From positions 1 to 64,000 of the forward strand of contig CALMRZ010000032.1 in the NCBI GenBank assembly GCA_937872225.1: 64,000 nt of DNA, read 5' to 3'. The notes beneath the pieces were generated by a model, which did no database searches, was not told the origin of the DNA, and worked only from the letters and a program-made list of their open reading frames with translations. Of the stretch, positions 34,929-43,222 are shown in pieces (the stretch's first letter is position 1; each line of letters starts with the position of its first letter). The position numbers were made by a program, and so were the translations under genes. This stretch comes from an uncultured Spirochaetota bacterium (lineage in GTDB: Bacteria > Spirochaetota > UBA4802 > UBA5550).

Positions 34929-36314
34929 TCAGGCCTCTGCGGCCGGCCCCGGCGCCGGACCCGCTGGCCGGTGGGGAGCCCTGCTCCTTCTCCGGCGGTT
35001 CCTGCCCCTTCCGCGGTTCTGGCCGCTTCCTTCCGGGCGCTGCGCTCCCCCCTCGGGGCGCTGCGCGGGCGCTTCCGGGCGCTGTCCCGCTTCACCGGCG
35101 GGACGCCTGCCCCCTTCGGGCAAGGTCCGCGCCGCGCGCTCCTTCCAGTACTTCAGCTCCTCCCGGTACGCCCCGGCGGCCTCGGTAAAGATCTCGAAAA
35201 ACATGAGGGAATTGGCGAAGTGCGCGTTACGCATGAAGCGCTTTTCGTAGCTCTTCCCCTTGGGCCCGCTGACGGGTCGGGTGAAGCTCGACTGGCGGGC
35301 GACGAGGTTGGTTATGGAGTCCCATTCGCGGCGCGGTATCCTGAGGCGCGTCACCAGGTCGGTGAAGCGCTGGTGCATCATGGCGAAAACGTCCTGAAAC
35401 CCGCGGCGGTCGCCCATGGCCTCGTCGAAAAGATCGTAGAACAGGGCCGCCAGGAGCACGGCGGCGGGGATATCCTCGCCAGCGGCGCGGCGGCGGTCAA
35501 CCGCCGCGAGACGCCTCAAGAGGTTCGGCTGCCTCTCCGGGTCGAGCTCCGGGAGCCAGTGCCTGAGGATCCGGAAATTCTTGAGGTTGCGGAACGTGCC
35601 CGCCGAGGCCCCGCATCGCAGTATCTTGTACAATTCCTCGAGCATGCGGTGGGCATTGGCCTGGGTGATGAGGTGCGCGCTGGCAATGGCCGCCTTGAAG
35701 TCCGTTTTCGACAAGGTGAAATCAAGCTGGGCACAGAAGCGCGCCGCCCGTATGATCCGCACCGGGTCCTCGGCGAAGCGCTTCGCCGGATCGCCGATGG
35801 AGCGGATCGTCTTTTTCTTCAGGTCTTCAAGGCCGCCGCTGTAATCGTGGATGGAGCCGTCGGCGCTGTCGTAGTAGAGGCCGTTCACGGTGAAATCGCG
35901 ACGGAGGGCGTCCTCCTCTATGGAGCCGTACACGTTGTTGGCGGCAAAGCGCCCCTCGCCGGCAACCTCCTCCGGGTCGACGGCGGCCCGGAAGGTGGCC
36001 ACCTCCACGAAGCGGTCGTGGCTGATGTACACGTGGGCCAGGCGGAAGCGCCTCCCGATCAGGAAGCAGCGCCGGAACAGGCGCTTGATCTGCTGCGGCC
36101 GGGCGTCGGTAACGATGTCGAAGTCCTTCGGCTTCTTGTCGAGGAGAAGGTCGCGCACGCACCCCCCGACCAGGAAGGCGTCAAAGCCGTTGCTTCTCAG
36201 CCGGTGCATGATGTCAAGGACGTTTCGCTCGACGTGTTTTCTGGACATGGCGTGCCGGGTCTGCGGCACGATGATCGGGTACTTTTTGCGGAATAGGGAA
36301 GGCAATAATTTCAT
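34929..36314 (-). CDS. pcnB: Poly(A) polymerase/CCA-adding-like nucleotidyltransferase
   Basis: This 461-residue class II nucleotidyltransferase adds nucleotides to RNA 3' ends. The head domain has LVGGCVRDLLLDKKPKDFDIVTD with the metal-binding DxD. The RNA-binding region carries RRDFTVNGLYYD and the family block AEDPVRIIRAARFCAQL. The length and the RRCFLIGRRFRLAHV stretch favour PcnB over a CCA enzyme. The final 60 or so residues are low-complexity repeats of RPEG/QRPE followed by an arginine-rich tail and an Ala/Pro end, probably an RNA- or RNase-E-binding extension. It is convergent with the radical SAM gene. Confidence 0.87.
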   Translation of the reverse strand: MKLLPSLFRKKYPIIVPQTRHAMSRKHVERNVLDIMHRLRSNGFDAFLVGGCVRDLLLDKKPKDFDIVTDARPQQIKRLFRRCFLIGRRFRLAHVYISHDRFVEVATFRAAVDPEEVAGEGRFAANNVYGSIEEDALRRDFTVNGLYYDSADGSIHDYSGGLEDLKKKTIRSIGDPAKRFAEDPVRIIRAARFCAQLDFTLSKTDFKAAIASAHLITQANAHRMLEELYKILRCGASAGTFRNLKNFRILRHWLPELDPERQPNLLRRLAAVDRRRAAGEDIPAAVLLAALFYDLFDEAMGDRRGFQDVFAMMHQRFTDLVTRLRIPRREWDSITNLVARQSSFTRPVSGPKGKSYEKRFMRNAHFANSLMFFEIFTEAAGAYREELKYWKERAARTLPEGGRRPAGEAGQRPEAPAQRPEGGAQRPEGSGQNRGRGRNRRRRSRAPHRPAGPAPGPAAEA

Positions 36315-36460
36315 ATATGGTAAAATCGCGATTTTTTTACATTCTACAATTTGCGGGCTTATTTGTCAATTAACGTTTCATTTAAATGTACGCTATACCT
36401 GCTCACATCCAGTCAAAACTGTCATTGACAAAGAGCAGGATACTGCATAGGATATGAACC

Positions 36461-36835
36461 ATGTCTCTCGCATCATCACTGAAACAAAAAGCCGCGGCAC
36501 TGAAAAAGGAGCTGTCGGCCCTTTACTACGCTTACCGGCACCCCCGGACCGGCATGGCGCCCCGCCTTATCATACTCTTCACCCTGGGCTATGCCCTGAG
36601 CCCCCTCGACCTCATCCCCGACTTCATTCCGGTCATAGGGCACCTGGACGACCTCATCATCATTCCGCTGCTGATCAGCCTGTCAGTCCGGCTGATTCCG
36701 CCGGAGGTCATGATTGAATGCAGGGAAAAGGCCGCAACAAATCCTGCCACATTGAAAAAAGATTGGAAATTCGCCGCTGGAATAATATTCGTATGGGTTT
36801 GTATAATTATCATTATAATTCGAAATGTAATATGA
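36461..36835 (+). CDS. YkvA-like DUF1232 membrane protein
   Basis: This 124-residue protein contains the DUF1232 core (YALSPLDLIPDFIPVIGHLDDLIIIPLLISLSVRLIP, residues about 45-80), which is strongly hydrophobic, and a C-terminal membrane helix. Family members are of unknown function. A weak AGGA site lies upstream. It is followed by a hairpin at 36880-36899 and is probably a single-gene transcript. Confidence 0.85.
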   Translation: MSLASSLKQKAAALKKELSALYYAYRHPRTGMAPRLIILFTLGYALSPLDLIPDFIPVIGHLDDLIIIPLLISLSVRLIPPEVMIECREKAATNPATLKKDWKFAAGIIFVWVCIIIIIIRNVI

Positions 36836-36879
36836 AAAAAAACTCTGAATGATAATCATTATATACTTCAAAAATACCC

Positions 36880-36899
36880 GGCATTTTTTGCAAAATGCC
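36880..36899 (+). terminator. Hairpin after the DUF1232 gene
   Basis: GGCATTTT and AAAATGCC are exact complementary arms around a TTGC loop, 44 bp after the stop codon. A T-rich tract follows about 13 bases later, so it may be a weak intrinsic terminator. Confidence 0.45.
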
Positions 36900-37007
36900 T
36901 GTTTAATTACATTTTTTTGAATTAATTAGTTGCAAAAGCCCCCATCTTTTTTAACATCAATCTCCAGTGCAGAAGATATCAGCACTATTTCTTGCAAAGG
37001 ACCCGAA

Positions 37008-37997
37008 ATGGATATTTATATCATCTTCCTTATTTTTCTCGCCCTCGTCTTTGATTTTATCAATGGCTTTCATGATTCAGCCAATTCCATCGCAACCGTT
37101 GTATCGACCCGGGTCTTATCCCCCCGTTATGCCGTCATGTGGGCCGCCTTTTTCAACTTCATCGCCTTCCTGTTCTTCGGCCTCCATGTTGCCGGCACTA
37201 TCGGAAAGGGAATCATTGACATTTCCATCATGGACAATGAGATCATTCTGGCCACCCTGACCGGGGCCATCACCTGGGACCTCATCACCTGGTACTTCGG
37301 ACTGCCCACCAGTTCCTCCCACGCCCTGATGGGGGGCCTCATCGGCGCGGCCCTGGTCAAGACGGGGACCAGCGCCCTGGTATGGAAAGGCATCATCAAG
37401 ACCGTGGCATTCATCTTCGTTTCGCCCATCCTTGGCCTGACACTGGGGTTGCTGATAGGTACTGCCGTATACCGGGCTTTCAGAAATAAAGCGCCGGGTC
37501 AAGTGGACCACCTCTTCCGGAAGGGCCAGCTCCTGTCCGCCGCCCTCTACAGCCTGGGCCATGGGGGCAATGACGCGCAGAAAACCATGGGGATCATCAC
37601 CGGCCTGCTCTTCAGCGCCGGGTTCCTGAAAGGGGAGTTCCACGTCCCCATCTGGGTCGTCCTTTCGTGCCATGGGGCCATAGCCCTGGGAACCATGTTC
37701 GGCGGGTGGAGGATCGTGAAGACCATGGGCCAGCGCGTGGCGAAGCTGAAGCCGGTGGACGGTTTCTGTGCGGAAACAAGCGCGGCAAGCACCCTCTTTT
37801 TCGCCTCTTTTCTCGGCATACCGGTGAGCACCACCCACACCATCACCGGGGCAATCATGGGCGTCGGTTCTCTCAGGCGGATGACCGCGGTTCGGTGGGG
37901 CGTGGCCGGACAGATCATATGGGCCTGGATATTTACCATACCGGCATCGGCACTTATCTCTGCCCTGGTATTTTATGCGTGTAAAATATTATTTTAA
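37008..37997 (+). CDS. pit: PiT-family inorganic phosphate transporter
   Basis: This low-affinity phosphate permease has 329 residues. About ten membrane helices are visible, with the duplicated PiT signatures FDFINGFHDSANSIATVVSTRVL and LSLGHGGNDAQKTMGI (written here as seen: SLGHGGNDAQKTMG). The ATG at 37008 has AAAGGA upstream; the longer frame from 36930 is less likely. Pit genes are usually paired with a DUF47 gene, but here the DUF47 gene lies 14.5 kb away at 51567, next to the Pho genes. No PHO-box-like repeat is seen upstream. Confidence 0.92.
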   Translation: MDIYIIFLIFLALVFDFINGFHDSANSIATVVSTRVLSPRYAVMWAAFFNFIAFLFFGLHVAGTIGKGIIDISIMDNEIILATLTGAITWDLITWYFGLPTSSSHALMGGLIGAALVKTGTSALVWKGIIKTVAFIFVSPILGLTLGLLIGTAVYRAFRNKAPGQVDHLFRKGQLLSAALYSLGHGGNDAQKTMGIITGLLFSAGFLKGEFHVPIWVVLSCHGAIALGTMFGGWRIVKTMGQRVAKLKPVDGFCAETSAASTLFFASFLGIPVSTTHTITGAIMGVGSLRRMTAVRWGVAGQIIWAWIFTIPASALISALVFYACKILF

Positions 37998-38123
37998 TTT
38001 CAGCACAACGACCCGAGCCCGGCCGGCATCATCCTAGATTCTTTTTTTCAGAATATTTATATTTTCTTCATGGCATCATTGCATATTATTCCCGCATTAC
38101 AGCAAGCAGGAGGCAGGACCGCC

Positions 38124-38282
38124 ATGGAAAAGAATAATTTCCTCTTCGCGCTTACAAGAACCGCCATGCGGTATGTCGATTATTCATGGCCGGTGGCCGT
38201 TTCCGGATTCATTTTCTGCATGACCATGCTATTGACCGGATTCAACATTCCGATGAGACGGTTAGCGACGGACAGGGTCTGA
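38124..38282 (+). CDS. Small membrane protein, 52 residues
   Basis: This short frame follows pit and precedes the convergent regulator gene. GGAGG lies about 11 bp before the ATG. The product has a single hydrophobic helix (PVAVSGFIFCMTMLLTGF) flanked by polar ends. No family is recognised. It might be a real small membrane protein or a chance frame; the ribosome-binding site and helix favour the former slightly. Confidence 0.4.
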   Translation: MEKNNFLFALTRTAMRYVDYSWPVAVSGFIFCMTMLLTGFNIPMRRLATDRV

Positions 38283-38302
38283 CACAAGGCCGCTGCGGCA
38301 GG

Positions 38303-39898
38303 TCATGTGCTCCGGAAGCGTTTCACCAGTAACACCTGGTTTCCCTTCGTGTTATACCGGACCTCGTCGAATATTTGCATGGTCATCTGGATGCCCCGGC
38401 CGTGGGGAAGCAATTCCTCACCGGCATTGTCTGGTTCTCTCTTCATCACCCAAGCGTGATCGAAACCGTTTCCTTCATCCGTAATCCGGTATATGACCCT
38501 GTCTTCTTTAATGGCATAATCGACGTACACTTTTTTATTGCGGCAGGCGTTTTCCTGCTGCCGCCGCGACAGCAGGTTGAAGTAATCATCAGCCGCCAGG
38601 GCTGCCGATTTTTCACTGAACGATATTCCCAGATTGCCGTGCTCGATGGCGTTGATGATGATCTCGCGAAGTGCAAGGCGTATCATTTTGCCTTCACCGC
38701 GCCCCAGCCGCCTGTCCAGGAGCTCGGTGATCCGAAACGCAGCCTCATCCGCCGCGAGGATGGAATTCCCGATCTCAATCGCAAGCCGCTCCCGCAGGAT
38801 GTATTTTTGTATCGAGTCCTCCGCGGCAATTGATGCTCTTCCCAGGATCTCCTGTATTCCCTCGACATCAAGGCACTCCAGCCTCATGTTCATTGTCCTG
38901 GATTCCTTCAGGTACGGCATCTTGAAATCAACCTTGAACTGCACCGGCGTCCGCTCCCTCGAAAAGCGCTCAAGATTTGATTTCACCAGTTCCTCGGTCA
39001 GGTCCTTGCCGTCCATGTCGTCACGTATAAAATCAAGGAGATACCGGCCCTGCAGTTTTTCCGGCGCCATATTGAAATGCTTTTTAACGGCGCTATTCAC
39101 CGTAACAATATTCCAGCCGTCATCGAGGGTAAAGATAATCTCATCTGAATTTTCCACTATCCGTCGGTATTTCTCCTCTGAAAGCCGGAGGGTCTTTCCC
39201 GTTTCGGCGAGGTCCCTGGATTTCTCGCGGATATTGCTCTCCAGCCTGGACCGCTCCACAATGATCCGCCGCGCCAGGTTGAAGCTGAAAACAGAAGCAA
39301 TCAGCAGCTGGACGACAAGGGCGCCCAGGAGCATATTCAGATAAAAGGTGTTGATGGTGCCCACCTTTGCCTCGGAGATGCTTTTTATGCCGGCGACTAT
39401 CTCATCTATCCCCCGGAGGATTCTTTCGTCCTTGCCTCCGGCGCGGTCGATGACGCGTTCCCTTCGGGCAAATCCCTTGTCATTCAGCTCAACCAGGAGC
39501 GTTATATATTCGGAGGATATGGCGGTATGCAGAGCCGCAAGGTCGCCGATCCTGAGGGTGATGCCGTTAAAATCCGAGCAGGTGGTTTTCAGGTTGAACA
39601 GCAGGTCCTGAATCATGGCGCTATACCTCGAAAAGAGCAGGTATTCCCTGCGATAAACCCCGGGATCGTCGCCCTCCATGACGATCCTCCGCCAGGTCTG
39701 GAACTGCTTCTGCATCAGGACCTGGACCTCCCGCGCATGGTCAACGGCATCAATATAATCCTTCGAGTCCTGGTTCGATTTATAAATCGAATAGAAACCC
39801 ATAACTCCCGTTGTGACTATTATCACGATGAGGAAGATTGCCCCGAAAATGATCTGCCGGTTCCTCCGGTACCCGCTCAGCCTTTCATTGATGGACAT
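38303..39898 (-). CDS. PAS sensor with RsbW-type HATPase domain
   Basis: This 531-residue membrane sensor has a helix near residues 14-36, an extracytoplasmic domain, and a second helix near 200. A PAS domain follows (EEKYRRIVENSDEIIFTLDDGW), then a C-terminal ATPase domain with the N-box ALREIIINAIEHGN and G-boxes ITDEGNGFDHAW and LLPHGRGIQM. No histidine-phosphorylation H-box (HExxP) precedes the ATPase domain, so it looks like an anti-sigma/RsbW-type kinase output and not a classical two-component kinase. This architecture is frequent in spirochaetes. A SpoIIE phosphatase at 44765 could be its functional counterpart. Confidence 0.78.
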   Translation of the reverse strand: MSINERLSGYRRNRQIIFGAIFLIVIIVTTGVMGFYSIYKSNQDSKDYIDAVDHAREVQVLMQKQFQTWRRIVMEGDDPGVYRREYLLFSRYSAMIQDLLFNLKTTCSDFNGITLRIGDLAALHTAISSEYITLLVELNDKGFARRERVIDRAGGKDERILRGIDEIVAGIKSISEAKVGTINTFYLNMLLGALVVQLLIASVFSFNLARRIIVERSRLESNIREKSRDLAETGKTLRLSEEKYRRIVENSDEIIFTLDDGWNIVTVNSAVKKHFNMAPEKLQGRYLLDFIRDDMDGKDLTEELVKSNLERFSRERTPVQFKVDFKMPYLKESRTMNMRLECLDVEGIQEILGRASIAAEDSIQKYILRERLAIEIGNSILAADEAAFRITELLDRRLGRGEGKMIRLALREIIINAIEHGNLGISFSEKSAALAADDYFNLLSRRQQENACRNKKVYVDYAIKEDRVIYRITDEGNGFDHAWVMKREPDNAGEELLPHGRGIQMTMQIFDEVRYNTKGNQVLLVKRFRST

Positions 39899-40199
39899 AG
39901 CCGTATACAATCCTGCTGAAAATTCAAAACCGGCCTTATCGTACGCACAATTGCATGAGGTATTTATGATTCTGATATTAAGATATCATGAATTTTTCCG
40001 GTGTTGAGCCGTCGGTTCCCCGGTTTGGGCGCCCCGGCCGGCACATATACCGCCCTATGCCGCCCATTTCTGATACCGCGGAGAGCCAGGGCTGCCACAA
40101 TTCATATTTTCTTTATATTCCCAAAACAATATCCAAACAGGTTTCGAATATGCTGACATTAAAAAAGATCGCACAAGGAGTGAATACACAGACGTCGTT
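39899..40199. promoter_or_regulatory. 301-bp divergent spacer with PHO-box-like repeats
   Basis: No gene is seen. Phased repeats TTCAT at 40101 and TTTAT at 40112, 11 bp apart, point towards the PHP gene and match the PHO-box pattern found at pstS, pstB and pstC. Only two good units are present, so this is the weakest of the series. Confidence 0.4.
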
Positions 40200-40952
40200 A
40201 TGCCGCAAACAACAATAAACCACCCTCAAACATTCACCAGTGAATTGCTGGGCGAGATCCAGGCTTTCCTGAAGCAGCAGGAAAAAAAGTTTCCCCGTGA
40301 CGAAACCCTTACCATCGACCTTCACTGTCACGATCACAACAGCAGCACGCCGGACGAGCTCCTGGGGCGCATCCTCAACATCCCGGAAACATGGCTTCCC
40401 AGCGAGGACCTGATCGAGATTCTCAAGGGCCACGGCTGCGACACCTTCACCGTGACCAACCACAACAACGCGCGGTCATGTTATGAGCTGCGCGAAAGGG
40501 GGGTGGACGTCCTCACCGGCGCGGAATTCACCTGCCAGGTGCCGGACTACCGCGTCGGCACACACGTCCTCGCCTACGGGTTCACGCCGAGCCAGGAGAC
40601 GATGCTGGAAAAACTGAGAAGCGACATCTACCGCTTCCAGGATTATGCGGCGGAGAATGACATCCCCACGATCTGGGCCCATCCCCTCTACCACTATCAC
40701 CGCGGCGAGATGCCGCCGATCGAATTCTTCGAGAAAATGGCCCTGGTGTTCGAGCGGTTCGATACCATCACCGTCCTTGTTGACGAATTCAATTGCGGCC
40801 CTGACCGCTTCGTTGAGATCGTAGACGGTCCCGATCATCCACCGGTAGTCGTTGGCGTGATTGGCCCAGTCTATGTCCCCTTGTTCGAACATGACGGAAA
40901 AGCCGTTTGGGTTCCCGCCCAGGGCCTGGAGGGTGGACTTCACCATTTCTGA
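40200..40952 (+). pseudogene. PHP-domain phosphoesterase, truncated at a rearrangement junction
   Basis: The first 190 or so residues are a recognisable PHP domain: TIDLHCHDHNSSTPDEL with metal-binding histidines, TVTNHNNARS, LTGAEFTC and IWAHPLYHYHRGE. After about base 40765 the frame reads antisense through the 3' part of the converging alkaline-phosphatase remnant, so the residues after ERFDTI are not native. The authentic C-terminus is missing. PHP proteins hydrolyse phosphate esters, which fits the phosphate-starvation setting. Whether the shortened protein is active is unknown. The ATG at 40200 has only a distant AAGGAG, so the start is uncertain. Confidence 0.7.
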
Positions 40953-41877
40953 AAGCTGGGGGTTCTCCTCATTCATCGTGAATTGTGGCTTTCCGGGATT
41001 GTCGGCCGGAACCGGAGGTTCCAACATGCCGCCGGATCCGCAGAAGAGGCCAAAGAGCTTCTTCCCCTTCTTCCTGGCTTCTTTTGCCGCCCTGGCCAGG
41101 GCCTTCCCGCCGTCAGAACCGGCCGTTCTTTCCACAAAGACATACTCACCCGATGTTTTCAGGGTACTGTAATCGGTTTCAGGCAGAAACTTGAATTTTC
41201 CCGGCTCCCAGTTCGGGTGGCCGGCGCCGACCACCACATCGGGCTTCACGACCGACGCGATCTCGTGCCCTATCTGGCCGTAGTTGTTGCGGCTCACGTT
41301 GTTGCTCGCGAAGCAGGCCGGCGTGGCATGTGAAAATTCCACGGTGCTGACGATCCCGAAGGAAAAACCGAGCCCGTGGCGGAGGTCTTCCGTGATGGCG
41401 CGCAGGGCGCCGTCCGCCGGGTCGCCGCTCTTCCAGTTTACCTTGCCGCCATCGGTCTGATAGCCCGTTGAGACCGCCGTTGCGGCGGACGCTGAACCAG
41501 TCGCCGAACCATGGGTGATGAAATATTCGAACTGAGTGTCGAGGTTTGCAAGCGGATACGGCCTGTCTCCCCCCAGTTCAGGATTGTAGCCGAGGACAGG
41601 ATCATAATTTTCAGGATCGTAGGTCCCGGCGCCGTTGAGCGTGGCGTAATGGTTATACGGCGACACGTCCCAGGTCGTGCAGTACCCCCCGGCAGGGGAA
41701 CCGGTGAAACACCAGACCGTTGTCCCAGCCGGTCAGACACCGGCTCGCGGCAATCTCCTGCTCCAGGTGCATCCCGTCGCCGATAAACAAGATCACGTGC
41801 TTCGTTCCTCCGCTGTCGTAACAGCCGATCATCAGGCCGATCAGGAGAACCGATAAAACGACTTCCAGTTTTTTCAT
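40768..41877 (-). pseudogene. phoA: Alkaline phosphatase lipoprotein, frameshifted and 3'-truncated
   Basis: The N-terminal part (41877 to about 41690) encodes a lipoprotein signal (LIGLMIGC) and the metal-site motif KHVILFIGDGMH of PhoA-like phosphatases. The frame then shifts at a C6 tract (41685-41690, G6 on the coding strand). Removing one G joins it to GYCTTWDVSPYNHY and the remaining body. The body includes the nucleophile region HGSATGSASAATA, the GGKVNW block and DIDWANHANDYRW. Similarity stops at VNKDGD near 40770, before the conserved C-terminal DHE-type metal ligands, where PHP-gene sequence begins. As it stands it cannot make a complete enzyme. Confidence 0.8.
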
Positions 41878-42112
41878 ACATCCCTCCACAAGGCTCCCGA
41901 AACGGCATGTCTCCGCTTCAGGAATAATCCAATATGGTTATACTAAAGCGGCAGGGTATGAAAAAACAATAAGGGCAGTGGGAATTAATAATGGAGTTGT
42001 TTAAAACCGCCCAATGCACCCGAGCGGCAGCTATCGCCGGCGGTCTTCCCGCCGCACGCCGGATCGTCACAAATGTATGGAAGATTAGGGCGGGGGAAAC
42101 GGCTTCGCCCCC

Positions 42113-42598
42113 TTATTTAAGGATACGGTCTATCCTGTCGGAAATTTTCCGCACAACCTCGGCGTCATCATTGACCTCCGACGCGCCGGTAATGCAATCG
42201 ACCCCGTAGACGCTGTAGTCGTCCCTCGGCTTGCCGGCTGAATAAAAAACCACGATCTTTTTCCGTTCATCCGGGTCCCTTAAACCGCCGATGAACCACC
42301 GTGTCCTCGCGTTGAACAGCTGCCACGCCAGCAGCGCGTCAATGATCACCAGGGCGTCGTATTTTTTTATTTCGAGCGAATGGAGCCTGTTGATGGGGAC
42401 CATCGTGACCCTCGTTGTGCCCTTGTACCTGTCAGCAAGGCCCTGCGTGATCCGGTCCTTGTACCCGCTGGAAAGGGTCGCGATCGCGATCTTTTTTTTC
42501 GCGTCAGCCGGACCGACCACCCGCATGTTTTTAGCGCACTGCGCAAGGAACGGCAGCGACATGCCCATAAGGGCGACGGCGCATACTGTTTTTTTCAA
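42113..42598 (-). CDS. Exported protein of unknown function (flavodoxin-like fold possible)
   Basis: This 161-residue protein reads best from a TTG at 42598 (LKKTVCAVALMG), preceded by AGAGGAA; an in-frame ATG at 42667 gives a polar, unlikely leader. A signal-like hydrophobic stretch ends at LAQC, a weak lipobox. The remainder has alternating hydrophobic strands such as KKIAIATLS, DALVIIDALLAW and KIVVFYSAGKP, resembling a Rossmann or flavodoxin-like domain. No family is recognised. It lies upstream of the phosphatase remnant on the same strand. Confidence 0.6.
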   Translation of the reverse strand: MKKTVCAVALMGMSLPFLAQCAKNMRVVGPADAKKKIAIATLSSGYKDRITQGLADRYKGTTRVTMVPINRLHSLEIKKYDALVIIDALLAWQLFNARTRWFIGGLRDPDERKKIVVFYSAGKPRDDYSVYGVDCITGASEVNDDAEVVRKISDRIDRILK

Positions 42599-42698
42599 TG
42601 CGTTTGTTCCTCTTTTTTGGTCACGGCACGATACGGAGTTTTTCTCACCGTTGACCGGCCGGTGCACTACCCGGACCGGTCCGCACCCCGGGCTCCGG

Positions 42699-43112
42699 CT
42701 ACTTCGTATCCGAAACCGAGCCGTAAACCTTGAAATACCGTGAATTCGCTCCCCAGTTCATGAAACGGGTGTACCCGGCCTTCTCGAGCTTCCGTATCAC
42801 CAGCTGAGCCCTGCCGCCGGTCTCGCAGGTCATGATAAGATACTGGGTCTTCGGAATCTCGCCGAGACGCTCCATGATCTCACCTGACGGGAAATTCTTT
42901 GCCGTGGGTATGTGCCCTTCTTTGAAGGCGCCGGCGGGACGCACATCCACGATCCAGATGTCCTTCCGGGGCTTGTCCACCAGTTCCTTCAGCTTCGCCG
43001 GCTCCAGGTACTGTTTCAGCATGGCGCCGTCGTTCCCAGTGTATCCCTCGTAACAGCCTGGGAGCAGGGCCGCGCACATAACCAGTATTGAGAGTAACAA
43101 TAATTCTCTCAT
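42699..43112 (-). CDS. Rhodanese-domain lipoprotein
   Basis: This 137-residue protein has a signal peptide with lipobox LLPGC and one rhodanese domain (WIVDVRPAGAFKEGHIPTAKN). The catalytic cysteine is in MTCETGGRAQ. Rhodaneses carry sulfane sulfur as a cysteine persulfide. The envelope location fits the sulfur-handling genes elsewhere in the window, though rhodanese domains also serve as regulators. The ATG at 43112 gives the better signal peptide than the frame start at 43154. Confidence 0.85.
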   Translation of the reverse strand: MRELLLLSILVMCAALLPGCYEGYTGNDGAMLKQYLEPAKLKELVDKPRKDIWIVDVRPAGAFKEGHIPTAKNFPSGEIMERLGEIPKTQYLIMTCETGGRAQLVIRKLEKAGYTRFMNWGANSRYFKVYGSVSDTK

Positions 43113-43222
43113 GATAAGCCACCCCCTTTGTCGTGAGAATTCAGACACTACCATAGAAGGCGATTTCCGTCAAGCACGAATGGGTCTTTAGGCGTGGACG
43201 AAAAACGGAGCGTCTTGCTGAA

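Noticed and set aside
31725-36296. Long antisense frames opposite the flavoprotein, radical SAM and pcnB genes (395-446 codons)
   Set aside because: Each mirrors a convincing gene on the other strand and shows shadow-frame composition.
38303-39898. Classical histidine kinase
   Set aside because: No H-box precedes the ATPase domain and the N-box form (IIINAIEHGN) is of the RsbW type.
40476-41666. Intact 396-residue alkaline phosphatase
   Set aside because: This frame begins after the frameshift, lacks the signal peptide and first metal site, and its last 95 or so codons are antisense of the PHP gene.
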